Assembly (NCBI RefSeq): GCF_900094585.1
Contig: NZ_FMAG01000002.1
Location: 512,007-576,006, forward strand
DNA from: Martinezella multihospitum
GTDB taxonomy: Bacteria; Pseudomonadota; Alphaproteobacteria; Rhizobiales; Rhizobiaceae
Direction: 5' to 3'
DNA length: 64,000 nucleotides
Shown here piece by piece: positions 18,900-25,932 of the stretch. The position numbers and the translations under genes were made by a program. The notes below the pieces were generated by a model. The model worked only from the letters and a program-made list of their open reading frames with translations. It made no database searches and was not told where the DNA came from. How positions within the stretch are numbered: the stretch's first letter is position 1; each line of letters opens with the position of its first letter.

Positions 18900-19349
18900 T
18901 CAAATCGTCGTCAAATTGACCTTCAGTTGCTGCAGCTGGTCGCGGAGCTTGGCTATTTCCGTCATATCGCAGCCTGTTGCCTGGCCGATGGCATTCATGA
19001 TCTCGCCAACCTGCCACTTCATGCCCATGCCTTTCTCCGTCAGCGAAATGATGACCTGACGCTCGTCCTTCGGGTCGCGGGCGCGGCTGATCAGGCCAGC
19101 CTGTTCGAGCCGCTTCAGAAGCGGCGACAGTGTGCCGGAATCCAGATCGAGCTTTTCGCCGATGGTCTTGACCGGTAGGTCGCCCATTTCCCACAGAACC
19201 AGCATGACGAGGTATTGTGGATAGGTAAGGCCGAAACGATCGAGGATCGGCTTGTAGGCCCGGTTAAAAGCGTGTGCTACGCTGTAGACGGCAAAGCAAA
19301 GCTGCCTTTCCAGCCGCTTTTCCTCATCGGGGGATCGTAGAGTTTCCAT
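18900..19349 (-). CDS. ohrR: MarR-family organic peroxide sensor/repressor
   Basis: A 149-residue winged-helix regulator of the two-cysteine OhrR class. The reactive cysteine is Cys18 in ERQLCFAVYSVAHAFNRAYKP, and a resolving cysteine is at Cys127 (ATGCDMTEI); both positions correspond to those known in two-Cys OhrR proteins. The HTH lies around residues 58-80 (VKTIGEKLDLDSGTLSPLLKRLE) and the wing carries DPKDERQV. Organic hydroperoxides are expected to oxidise Cys18 and release DNA. It is divergent from ohr, 153 bp away, with a dyad in between. Confidence 0.92.
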   Translation of the reverse strand: METLRSPDEEKRLERQLCFAVYSVAHAFNRAYKPILDRFGLTYPQYLVMLVLWEMGDLPVKTIGEKLDLDSGTLSPLLKRLEQAGLISRARDPKDERQVIISLTEKGMGMKWQVGEIMNAIGQATGCDMTEIAKLRDQLQQLKVNLTTI

Positions 19350-19450
19350 CCGCCTTGTCCGTCATCGCCAATTCGCATCCGCCATCTTCTTATTGGCGGC
19401 ATTGTCACAAATTCACTTTTCGAAATCAAATCGCGAAATATCTATTGTGC

Positions 19451-19463
19451 ACGATTAAATCGT
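19451..19463. promoter_or_regulatory. Candidate OhrR operator
   Basis: ACGATT-A-AATCGT is a perfect 13-bp dyad in the AT-rich divergent ohrR-ohr spacer, 40 bp before the ohr ATG. Its place and AT-rich dyad form fit an OhrR box; I infer the assignment from position, and OhrR boxes vary between species. Confidence 0.55.
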
Positions 19464-19502
19464 GATGTATATAAAATCCATCCAACCGAAGGGAGACATG
19501 AC

Positions 19503-19925
19503 ATGCCTATTCTCTATACGACCAAAGCTTCCGCCACTGGTGGCCGCGCCGGCCATGCAGTTTCCGAAAATGGCGTGCTTGACGTCACGCTGACCGTGCC
19601 GAAGGAACTCGGCGGCGATGGCGCAACCGGCACCAATCCGGAGCAGCTCTTTGCAGCCGGCTATTCCGCTTGCTTCCTGGGCGCTTTGAAATTTGTCGCA
19701 GGCCAGCAGAAGGTCAAGATTCCGGAGGACGCAAAGGTTACCGCGACTGTCGGCATCGGCCCGCGCGCAGACGGCACCGGCTTCGGTATCGAAGTTTCGC
19801 TTGCTGTCCACATTCCCGGCATGGACAAGGCCGAGGCCGAAAAGCTCGCCGCCGCCGCCCATATCGTATGCCCCTACAGCCACGCCATGCGCACCTCGAC
19901 CGAAGTGCCGGTTGCTGTTGTCTGA
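19503..19925 (+). CDS. ohr: Organic hydroperoxide resistance protein (OsmC/Ohr family)
   Basis: A 140-residue thiol peroxidase that reduces organic and fatty-acid hydroperoxides with lipoyl thiols. The Ohr signature is complete: LYTTKASATGGRAG at the start, NPEQLFAAGYSACFLGAL with peroxidatic Cys57, and AHIVCPYSHAMR with resolving Cys123. Length is typical. AAGGGAGAC gives a ribosome binding site eight bases before the ATG. Expression is expected to be derepressed by OhrR oxidation; a terminator follows at 19981. Confidence 0.95.
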   Translation: MPILYTTKASATGGRAGHAVSENGVLDVTLTVPKELGGDGATGTNPEQLFAAGYSACFLGALKFVAGQQKVKIPEDAKVTATVGIGPRADGTGFGIEVSLAVHIPGMDKAEAEKLAAAAHIVCPYSHAMRTSTEVPVAVV

Positions 19926-19980
19926 CGCGAAACGTGCCACCGGTCGATTGAGGGCCGGATATGTGGAATATGAATATATC

Positions 19981-20020
19981 GAAAAGGAGCGGCAGTTTTA
20001 TCTGTCGCTCCTTTTCTTTT
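19981..20020 (+). terminator. Rho-independent terminator after ohr
   Basis: A 15-nt arm starting GAAAAGGAGCG (19981-19995) pairs with CTGTCGCTCCTTTTC (20002-20016) around a six-base loop with one mismatch, followed by TTTT. It isolates ohr from the toxin-antitoxin pair that starts 43 bp later. Confidence 0.85.
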
Positions 20021-20062
20021 GCAAGAAAAATGCTATATCTTTTCTTAGGAAAGGAAGTAGCC

Positions 20063-20446
20063 ATGATAAAAGCCCAGGCAATAGGCCAGACGATGCCCGG
20101 CGAAGCACTCGTCATTACCAAGGCCGTCGTCAATGCTGCCGAGAGGCTGGGATTGAACGCCCGCATCCTCGCGGCCATCATCGGCGTGTCGGAGGCGACG
20201 GTATCGCGCATGAAGCGGCAGGATCATCTGCTGGAGCGCGATAGCAAGCCTTTCGAACTTGCCGTGCTCCTCGTTCGCCTCTTCCGTTCGCTCGACGCCA
20301 TCGTCGGCGGCGACGAGGCTGTGGCTCGGCAATGGCTCCGCAACGGCAATCTCGCCTTTGGTGCAGCGCCGATCGACAAGATCGTCTCGATTTCTGGTTT
20401 GACCGATGTCCTTGCCTATCTGGACGCCCGCCGCGCTCTCGTCTGA
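20063..20446 (+). CDS. Antitoxin of Xre/MbcA/ParS type (DUF2384)
   Basis: A 127-residue protein with an N-terminal Xre-like HTH (RILAAIIGVSEATVSRMKRQ) and a C-terminal toxin-binding domain: FELAVLLVRLFRSLDAIVGGDEAVARQWLRNGNLAFGAAPIDKIVSISGL...VLAYLDA. This is the classic Xre/MbcA/ParS antitoxin architecture. GGAAAGGAAG lies before the ATG at 20063. It overlaps the following RES-domain toxin by 41 bp, which is typical of such modules. It should neutralise the toxin and autoregulate the operon. Confidence 0.9.
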   Translation: MIKAQAIGQTMPGEALVITKAVVNAAERLGLNARILAAIIGVSEATVSRMKRQDHLLERDSKPFELAVLLVRLFRSLDAIVGGDEAVARQWLRNGNLAFGAAPIDKIVSISGLTDVLAYLDARRALV

Positions 20447-21176
20447 GACAAGGGCTACCTTCGGCCAATATTGGCGGCTGGTGGAATCACAGCATCAGGT
20501 TTCGACGCTGAAGCTTGTCGATACGCTTGAAGAGCAGGCGCTTCTCGAAAGCGTGCTCGAGGAAAGCAAGCCGGTGCTGCCGCCGGAATGCGCCGGGCTC
20601 GACTATCTGCTCGCCACACCCTTCCGTTATGGGGCGATCTATCCCCATGGTTCCCGTTTTCGGCGCGCCGGCCGTACGCTCGGCGTCTTCTACGCCTCGG
20701 AGCAGGTGGAAACGGCGCTGGCGGAGATGAGCTTCTATCGGCTGCTCTTCTTCCGCGATTCTCCCGATACGCCGCTGCCCGCCAATGCCGCGGAATATAC
20801 CGCCTTTGCTGCAGCGATTGCGACGAAAGCGGCGATCGATCTGACCGCGTCTCCCTTGGATCGCGATCGGCAGCTATGGACCGATCCTGTCGATTACGAG
20901 GCCTGCCAGTCGCTTGCGGAAGCAGCCCGAGCCGGCGGTATCGAGGCAATCCTCTATCGCTCCGTCCGGGACCCCAGGGGCGGCAGGAACATCGCGCTGC
21001 TCACAGCCAAGGCCTTCTCCGCCCGCGAACCGGTCGAGCGCCAGACCTGGCGCATCCGGCTGTCGCGCGTCGGCGTACAGGCGCTGTGCGAGTTTCCTCG
21101 CCGTCGCATCGGCTTCGAAAGGCAGGATTTCGACGGTGATCCGCGATTGTCTGAGCCGCAATTCAGAGCAGAATAG
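20406..21176 (+). CDS. RES-domain toxin
   Basis: A 256-residue RES-family protein; characterised members degrade or modify NAD+ or ADP-ribosylate a target, depleting metabolism. Expected active-site landmarks are present: the Arg of TPFRYG, the Tyr of GVFYASEQVETALAE with the trailing Glu, and the Ser of LYRSVRDPRGGRN. The start at 20406 is embedded in the antitoxin 3' end. At 256 residues it is somewhat longer than minimal RES toxins, with an N-terminal helical segment of about 60 residues. Its 3' end overlaps the convergent marR gene by 14 bp. Confidence 0.88.
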   Translation: MSLPIWTPAALSSETRATFGQYWRLVESQHQVSTLKLVDTLEEQALLESVLEESKPVLPPECAGLDYLLATPFRYGAIYPHGSRFRRAGRTLGVFYASEQVETALAEMSFYRLLFFRDSPDTPLPANAAEYTAFAAAIATKAAIDLTASPLDRDRQLWTDPVDYEACQSLAEAARAGGIEAILYRSVRDPRGGRNIALLTAKAFSAREPVERQTWRIRLSRVGVQALCEFPRRRIGFERQDFDGDPRLSEPQFRAE

Positions 21177-21609
21177 CAAGATCGCTGCGCAGGCGGTCGC
21201 CATTGCCGTCAGGCAGTCGTTCTTCCAGGGCCGCATGCGTCGTCCTCCAGATCGGCACAGCGGCGGCGAGCGTTGCCTTGCCTGATGGGGTGAGGCTGAG
21301 CAGGCGGGCGCGTCGATCTTTTGGGTTGGGCACGATGCTGACCCATCCCCGCCGTTCCAGCGGCTTTAAGGCGGCCGTCAGCGTCGTCTGATCTATTGCC
21401 AGAAGCGCTGTGACCGATCCCATGGACGCCGGCACCGGCCTGTTGAGCGACATCATCAGGGAGAACTGGCCGTTCGTTAGCCCAAACGGCCGCAATGCCT
21501 CGTCAAAGCGACGGGCAAGCGCGCGCGCCGCGCGCTGAACATGCAGGCATAGGCAGGTATCGCGTACTAACAGCGTGGTTTCAAAGGGGATTTCGACTGC
21601 GTTTGACAT
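21163..21609 (-). CDS. MarR-family transcriptional regulator
   Basis: A 148-residue MarR regulator with winged HTH (SVTALLAIDQTTLTAALKPLERRGWVSIVPNPKDRRARLLSLT). Two cysteines near the N terminus (DTCLCLHVQRAARALARRF) sit where redox-sensing MarR proteins carry their sensing thiols, so oxidant or electrophile sensing is possible but unproven. It is divergently transcribed from a DUF899 protein with its own CxxC motif, its likely target. A perfect dyad in the 71-bp spacer should be the operator. Confidence 0.85.
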   Translation of the reverse strand: MSNAVEIPFETTLLVRDTCLCLHVQRAARALARRFDEALRPFGLTNGQFSLMMSLNRPVPASMGSVTALLAIDQTTLTAALKPLERRGWVSIVPNPKDRRARLLSLTPSGKATLAAAVPIWRTTHAALEERLPDGNGDRLRSDLAILL

Positions 21610-21614
21610 GATTC

Positions 21615-21643
21615 ATTAATATTGATATCAATGTATTTGTCAA
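21615..21643 (-). promoter_or_regulatory. marR promoter with embedded dyad operator
   Basis: Reading on the minus strand, TTGACA (21643-21638), a 17-bp spacer and ATTAAT (21620-21615) make a near-consensus sigma-70 promoter. The perfect palindrome ATTGATATCAAT (21621-21632) occupies the spacer, so a bound MarR dimer would block polymerase. The expected start point falls on or next to the ATG at 21609, suggesting a leaderless or very short-leader transcript. Confidence 0.65.
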
Positions 21644-21680
21644 GATTTGGGAATGAAAACGCCGGAGGAGGGCGCGGACA

Positions 21681-22406
21681 ATGAACCAGGTCGTTTCCAG
21701 GGAAGTATGGCTCGAGGCCCGCCGTCAACTGCTCGCCAGGGAGAAGGAGGCCACGCATCTTCGCGACCGCGTCAATGCGGAACGCCTAGCCTTGCCCTGG
21801 GTAAAGGTCGATAAAGACTATGTTTTCGACACGCCGGCCGGCAGGAAGACGCTTGCCGATCTATTTAACGGCCGCAGTCAGCTGATCGTCTATCATTTCA
21901 TGCTCGGCCCGGATTGGGATGCCGGATGCACCGGCTGTTCCTTCCTTGCCGATCATTTCGACGGAGCCTTGCCGCATCTCAACAACCACGACGTCACGCT
22001 GGTCGCGGTGTCCCGCGCGCCACTGGAGAAGGTGGAAGCCTATAAGAAGCGCATGGGCTGGGGTTTCCCCTGGGTGTCGTCCTTCGCCAACGATTTCAAC
22101 TTCGATTATCACGTCTCCTTCTCGAAGGAGGAGCTCGCCGGCGAAAAGGTCTTCTACAATTTCACGCCCATGGATGCGGCCGAGGGGTTTGACGAGCTTC
22201 CAGGTCTCAGTGCCTTCTACAAGGATGAGGCCGGCAATGTCTTCCATACCTATTCGAGCTATGCCCGCGGCCCGGAGGAATTGATCGGGACTTTGATGAT
22301 CCTCGATCGCGCTCCGAAAGGGCGCAACGAAGACAGCACGATGAACTTCGTTCGCCGCCATGATGAATATGAAGATGCGGCGAAGGCGCAGTCCTGCTGC
22401 CATTGA
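21681..22406 (+). CDS. DUF899-family thioredoxin-like protein
   Basis: A 241-residue protein of the DUF899 family, a thioredoxin-fold group of unproven function. Visible marks are EVWLEARRQLLAREKEATHLRD at the start, FMLGPDWDAGCTGCSFLADHFD with a CTGC pair at the thioredoxin-active-site position, and GWGFPWVSSFANDFNFDYHVSF. It ends in SCCH, another possible thiol or metal site. Divergent placement from a cysteine-bearing MarR regulator suggests redox-linked induction; the same pairing is common for DUF899 genes. Confidence 0.85.
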   Translation: MNQVVSREVWLEARRQLLAREKEATHLRDRVNAERLALPWVKVDKDYVFDTPAGRKTLADLFNGRSQLIVYHFMLGPDWDAGCTGCSFLADHFDGALPHLNNHDVTLVAVSRAPLEKVEAYKKRMGWGFPWVSSFANDFNFDYHVSFSKEELAGEKVFYNFTPMDAAEGFDELPGLSAFYKDEAGNVFHTYSSYARGPEELIGTLMILDRAPKGRNEDSTMNFVRRHDEYEDAAKAQSCCH

Positions 22407-22440
22407 GGCGACGGATGAGGCCTTGGAATTCACTCCTTGG

Positions 22441-22465
22441 GGAACAGGGGTCGAACTATTGCGTT
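22441..22465 (+). promoter_or_regulatory. Putative EcfG (general stress response) promoter
   Basis: GGAAC at 22441-22445, a 16-bp spacer, and CGTT at 22462-22465 exactly match the GGAAC-N16/17-CGTT consensus recognised by the alphaproteobacterial ECF sigma factor EcfG. It points towards the VOC gene at 22623, leaving a leader of roughly 150 nt. I saw no second match at correct spacing in the intergenic regions examined. Confidence 0.65.
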
Positions 22466-22622
22466 TTGTGCCTAGGTAATACCTGACGCTTGCTTGCCGG
22501 GGAAACGGACGGACCAATCGAGGACCATCGCTTGATCGTCACTTTCATCGGCCATCATGTGCCTGCATCGACTCCGGCTCAGGACGAGACGGATGACAAC
22601 AATCACAATAGGGAGAGAGGCA

Positions 22623-23399
22623 ATGGCAGAGAAGGGATATTTTGTCTGGTACGAGTTGATGACGACGGACATGAAGGCAGCAGAAGCTTTCTATACCAAG
22701 GTCGTCGGCTGGGATGCAGCGGATGCTGGCATGCCTGAAGTCGGCATGGACTACACGCTGTTCAGCGCCGGTGCCGGCCCCGTTGCCGGTTTGATGATCC
22801 TGCCTGACGAGGCAAAGGCCATGGGCACGCCGCCCTGCTGGACCGGCTATATCGGCGTTCCCAATGTGGATGAAGCTACCAAGACCGTTGTCGCCAAGGG
22901 TGGTAAGACCTATCGCGAGCCCATGGATATCCCCGGCGTCGGCAGGTTCTCCGTTGTCTCCGATCCCTATGGCGCTGCCTTCTGCCTCTTCACGCCGCTG
23001 CCGGGCCAGGATTGGGAGCCGGCGGCTCCCGCGACGCCGGGCTATTTCGGCTGGCATGAGCTCTATTCCGGCGATGGCCCGAAGGCCTTCGATTTCTACA
23101 GCGAGATGTTCGGCTGGGAATTGAGCTCCGATTTCGATATGGGGCCAATGGGCAAGTATAAGATCTTCAAGATCGGTGATCGCGACTTCGGCGGCATCAT
23201 GACCAAGCCGGCGGAAATGCCCATGGCTGCCTGGAATTTCTACATCAACGTTCCGGCGATCGACGCCGCCATCACTCGCATCACGGAAGGCGGCGGCAAG
23301 ATCGTCAATGGACCGATGGAAGTCCCCGGCGGCAGCTGGATCGTCCAGGCGACCGACCCGCAGGGTGCGTTCTTCTCGCTGGTTGCGCCGGTGCGCTAG
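22623..23399 (+). CDS. VOC superfamily protein with two glyoxalase-like domains
   Basis: A 258-residue protein made of two vicinal-oxygen-chelate repeats: GYFVWYELMTTDMKAAEAFYTKVVGWD (residues 5-31) and GYFGWHELYSGDGPKAFDFYSEMFGWE (from about 140). Each ends with a PFG/DPQG-like strand (VVSDPYGAAFCLF; ATDPQGAFFSLV). Such tandem VOC proteins include hydroxylases and lyases, but many are uncharacterised; no specific substrate is indicated. The ATG at 22623 follows an AGGGAGAGAGG ribosome binding site. The upstream EcfG-type site makes it a candidate general-stress gene. Confidence 0.82.
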   Translation: MAEKGYFVWYELMTTDMKAAEAFYTKVVGWDAADAGMPEVGMDYTLFSAGAGPVAGLMILPDEAKAMGTPPCWTGYIGVPNVDEATKTVVAKGGKTYREPMDIPGVGRFSVVSDPYGAAFCLFTPLPGQDWEPAAPATPGYFGWHELYSGDGPKAFDFYSEMFGWELSSDFDMGPMGKYKIFKIGDRDFGGIMTKPAEMPMAAWNFYINVPAIDAAITRITEGGGKIVNGPMEVPGGSWIVQATDPQGAFFSLVAPVR

Positions 23400-23403
23400 T
23401 CGT

Positions 23404-23523
23404 CACCCTCCCCTTGAGGGGGAGGGTCGGCCCGCAGGGCCGGGGTGGGGTGATCTCCAAGTTTGGGGGCATTTCACCCCCACCCGCGGCCTTGCCGCGA
23501 CCTCCCCCCTCAGGGGGGAGGTG
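23404..23523. repeat. 120-bp inverted-repeat element with hairpin arms
   Basis: Two 49-bp arms (23404-23452 and 23475-23523) are inverted copies, reading CACC(C/T)(T/C)CCCC...GGTGGGG(G)TG. Each arm folds into two hairpins: a CCCTCCCC/GGGGAGGG-type stem and a CGGCC/GGCCG-type stem (GGCCCGCAGGGCC on the left, CGCGGCCTTGCCGCG on the right). The sequence differs from the element at 15385 but the plan is the same. It lies between convergent genes, starting five bases after the VOC stop and ending five before the DUF853 stop, so it may double as a terminator. Confidence 0.85.
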
Positions 23524-23528
23524 TTAAT

Positions 23529-25040
23529 CTACCGCTTCAGACTGCCGAGGATGCCTCGCACAATCGCCCGCCCGACTTGCGTCGCCACCGTGCGCGCCAT
23601 GCTTTTCATCGTCGCTTCCAGGATCGTCTCGCGCTGATAGCCCGACCGGCGACCGGTGGTTTTGCTGCTATCCCCGCCGAAGCCCGGCAGCGTCCAGCCG
23701 TCGCCGGCACTCTCGCTCTGCGGCGCGGCCGCCTTGCGCGCCCGCTCTGTCAGGATTTCGTAGGCGGATTCGCGGTCGATCGTCTGGTCATAGATGCCGG
23801 CAACCGGACTGCCGTTGATGATGGCCTGGCGCTCGCCATCCGTGACCGGGCCGATGCGGCCCGATGGCGGGCGGATCAGCGTGCGTTCGACGATGGAAGG
23901 CGCACCCTTGCCTTCGAGCATCGACACCAGCGCCTCGCCGGTGCCGAGCGTCGTGATGACCGTGGCGCAATCGAAAGCGGGATTGGGCCGGAAGGTCGAG
24001 GCCGCCGTCTGCACCGCCTTCTGCTCGCGCGGCGTATAGGCACGCAACGCATGCTGCACGCGGTTGCCAAGTTGCGCCAGCACCGTTTCGGGCACGTCGA
24101 GCGGATTTTGCGTCACGAAATAGACGCCGACGCCCTTGGAGCGGATCAGTCGCACGACCTGTTCGACGCGCTCGATCAGCACCTTCGGCGCGTCGTTGAA
24201 GAGCAGGTGCGCCTCGTCGAAGAAGAAGACCAGCTTCGGCTTTTCCGGATCGCCGACTTCCGGGAGTTCCTCGAACAGTTCCGATAGCAGCCACAGCAGG
24301 AAGGTGGCATAGAGGCGCGGGTTCATCATCAGCTTGTCGGCGGCGAGTACGGAAACCTGGCCATAGCCGTCATTGCTGACGCGCATGATGTCGGAGATTT
24401 TCAGCGCAGGCTCGCCGAAGAAGTTTTCCGCACCCTGCTGCTCCAGGACAAGCATGGCTCGCTGGATCGAGCCTACCGAGGATTTCGAGATCAGGCCGTA
24501 TTTGGTGGAGAGCTCGCTGGCATTCTCGCCCATATAGTTCAGTAGCGCCTGCAGGTCCTTGAGATCGAGCAGCGCCAGGCCGTTTTCATCGGCGATCTTG
24601 AAAGCGATGTTGAGCACGCCCTCCTGCGCCTCGGACGCATCCATCAAGCGTGCCAGCAGCAGCGGCCCCATCTCCGCGATGGTCGTGCGTACGCGATGGC
24701 CCTTTTCGCCATAGAGATCCCAGAAGATGACCGGGAACTGATCGAATTCGTAGGGTGACAGGCCGATTTCCTCGGCCCGCTTCAGCAGGAAATCCTTGGG
24801 CTCACCCTTGACGGCAATGCCGGAAAGGTCGCCCTTGATGTCGGCGCAGAACACGGGCACGCCGGCCTTGGAAAACCCTTCCGCCAGCACTTGCAGCGTC
24901 ACCGTCTTGCCGGTGCCGGTGGCACCGGTGACAAGGCCGTGGCGATTGCCGAATTTCAGCGTCAGGAACTCGTCCTTGTTGATGCTTTCATCCGGATTGC
25001 GGCTCGCGCCGACGAAAATCTGTCCATCCTGCTGCGGCAT
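23529..25040 (-). CDS. HerA-like ATPase, DUF853 family
   Basis: A 503-residue P-loop ATPase of the HerA/FtsK clade. Walker A is GATGTGKT (39-46) and Walker B is KLVFFFDEAHLLF; an Arg-rich RVEQVVRLIRSKGVGVYFVTQNP follows, typical of these hexameric motors. The mid-region GSIQRAMLVLEQQGAENFFGEPA matches the DUF853 (YjgR-like) family. The C terminus is basic and amphipathic (TMKSMARTVATQVGRAIVRGILGSLKR), which suggests membrane or nucleic-acid contact. No NurA nuclease partner is adjacent. Its upstream region holds two palindromic elements that crowd the promoter. Confidence 0.88.
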   Translation of the reverse strand: MPQQDGQIFVGASRNPDESINKDEFLTLKFGNRHGLVTGATGTGKTVTLQVLAEGFSKAGVPVFCADIKGDLSGIAVKGEPKDFLLKRAEEIGLSPYEFDQFPVIFWDLYGEKGHRVRTTIAEMGPLLLARLMDASEAQEGVLNIAFKIADENGLALLDLKDLQALLNYMGENASELSTKYGLISKSSVGSIQRAMLVLEQQGAENFFGEPALKISDIMRVSNDGYGQVSVLAADKLMMNPRLYATFLLWLLSELFEELPEVGDPEKPKLVFFFDEAHLLFNDAPKVLIERVEQVVRLIRSKGVGVYFVTQNPLDVPETVLAQLGNRVQHALRAYTPREQKAVQTAASTFRPNPAFDCATVITTLGTGEALVSMLEGKGAPSIVERTLIRPPSGRIGPVTDGERQAIINGSPVAGIYDQTIDRESAYEILTERARKAAAPQSESAGDGWTLPGFGGDSSKTTGRRSGYQRETILEATMKSMARTVATQVGRAIVRGILGSLKR

Positions 25041-25055
25041 GGTGTCGTCTCCCTG

Positions 25056-25105
25056 AGAGCATGATACCGAAAAGTGTCACTGGTTTTCGGGCGACATCAT
25101 GCTCT
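25056..25105. repeat. Short hairpin element, AAAAGTG-loop family (copy A)
   Basis: AGAGCATGAT (25056-25065) pairs with ATCATGCTCT (25096-25105); inside, CCGAAAA pairs with TTTTCGG around the loop GTGTCACTGG. It begins 15 bp upstream of the DUF853 start codon and so lies in its leader. Copies B (33029), C (45029) and D (49814) share the loop and layout. Confidence 0.8.
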
Positions 25106-25119
25106 ACCTATTTGATTCT

Positions 25120-25166
25120 AGTACCGGATGATTTTGGATCGAATCGATCCAAAATCATCCGGTACT
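25120..25166. repeat. 47-bp near-perfect palindrome
   Basis: A 23-nt arm (25120-25142, starting AGTACCGGATG) is followed by one base and its exact complement (25144-25166, ending CATCCGGTACT). Such symmetry allows a cruciform or long RNA hairpin. It lies in the 328-bp gap 25041-25368, between the DUF853 leader and the small gene at 25369. With copy A it fills the promoter-proximal half of the gap; beyond 25166 I see only a dyad at 25338. Confidence 0.85.
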
Positions 25167-25337
25167 GGGCGGCGGCACAGCAACCTTTTTCGGGCTGCCA
25201 GGGCCATTCATCGATTTGTCCTGACACTGTTATAAGAACTCGCGTGAAGAGGGACAACCATTCGCGTCAAGGTTCCGCTTCTGGTAGAATGTTGACCTCC
25301 GACGCGGCTTGTGTCGGTTGCTTCATTCAGTTACGTT

Positions 25338-25349
25338 GACGTTAACGTC
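25338..25349. promoter_or_regulatory. Perfect dyad GACGTTAACGTC before a small gene
   Basis: The 12-bp palindrome is framed by TTACG and GTAA and ends about 20 bp before the GTG start at 25369, immediately upstream of the ribosome binding site. The ACGTTAACGT core resembles sites used by some MerR-family regulators of acyl-CoA catabolism (LiuR-type); this resemblance is from memory and not a motif search. Confidence 0.4.
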
Positions 25350-25368
25350 GTAAAGGCAGGAGGCCACA

Positions 25369-25767
25369 GTGAACGAAGTTATTGATCAGATCGCGACCAA
25401 AGCCGGCATCGCTCCAGACCTCGCGGAGAAGGCCGTCGGCATGATTCTCAGCTTCCTGCAACGCGAAGCTCCGGATGGCCCCGTCACCAAGATGATTGAG
25501 TCGTTTCCCGGTGCAACTGATCTCGTCGCCCAATATGGCGGCGATCAGGGAGCAGGCGGTGGCGGCCTCCTCGGCGGCCTGCTGAGCGCAGTCGGCGCCG
25601 GCGGCGGTATCATGGGCCTTGGCCAGCAGCTGATGAGTAGCGGCCTCAGCATGGGCGACATTTCTTCGCTGGCTAAGGAAACGGTCGCGACCGCCCGGCA
25701 ATATGCCGGCAACGAGGTCGTGGACGAGGTGGTGAATTCCGTTCCGGGCCTGAGCCAGTTCGTTTAA
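25369..25767 (+). CDS. Small DUF2267/DUF2780-like protein with glycine-rich middle
   Basis: A 132-residue protein. Residues 1-55 (VIDQIATKAGIAPDLAEKAVGMILSFLQREAPDGPVTKMIESFPGATDLV) resemble the helical DUF2267/DUF2780 type, followed by a glycine-rich loop (GGDQGAGGGGLLGGLLSAVGAGGGIMGLGQQL) and a C-terminal helix ending VDEVVNSVPGLSQFV. No catalytic motif is visible. The GTG start has GGCAGGAGG upstream. The glycine-rich hydrophobic middle could insert in or lie on membranes, but this is a guess. Confidence 0.75.
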   Translation: MNEVIDQIATKAGIAPDLAEKAVGMILSFLQREAPDGPVTKMIESFPGATDLVAQYGGDQGAGGGGLLGGLLSAVGAGGGIMGLGQQLMSSGLSMGDISSLAKETVATARQYAGNEVVDEVVNSVPGLSQFV

Positions 25768-25932
25768 GCTCGGGAAGCAGCCCCTCGGCGACGGGAGGGC
25801 TAATCGGCCGACTGGACGTGGCTTCTACGCGGAATTCGCGCGTGTCGTCCGGAAGTGCGGGCAGTAATCCAGTTAATCTCTCGGCCTTCGCCCAGTGGGC
25901 GAGGGCCGTCGCTTTTCAGGGGATCGCTACCT

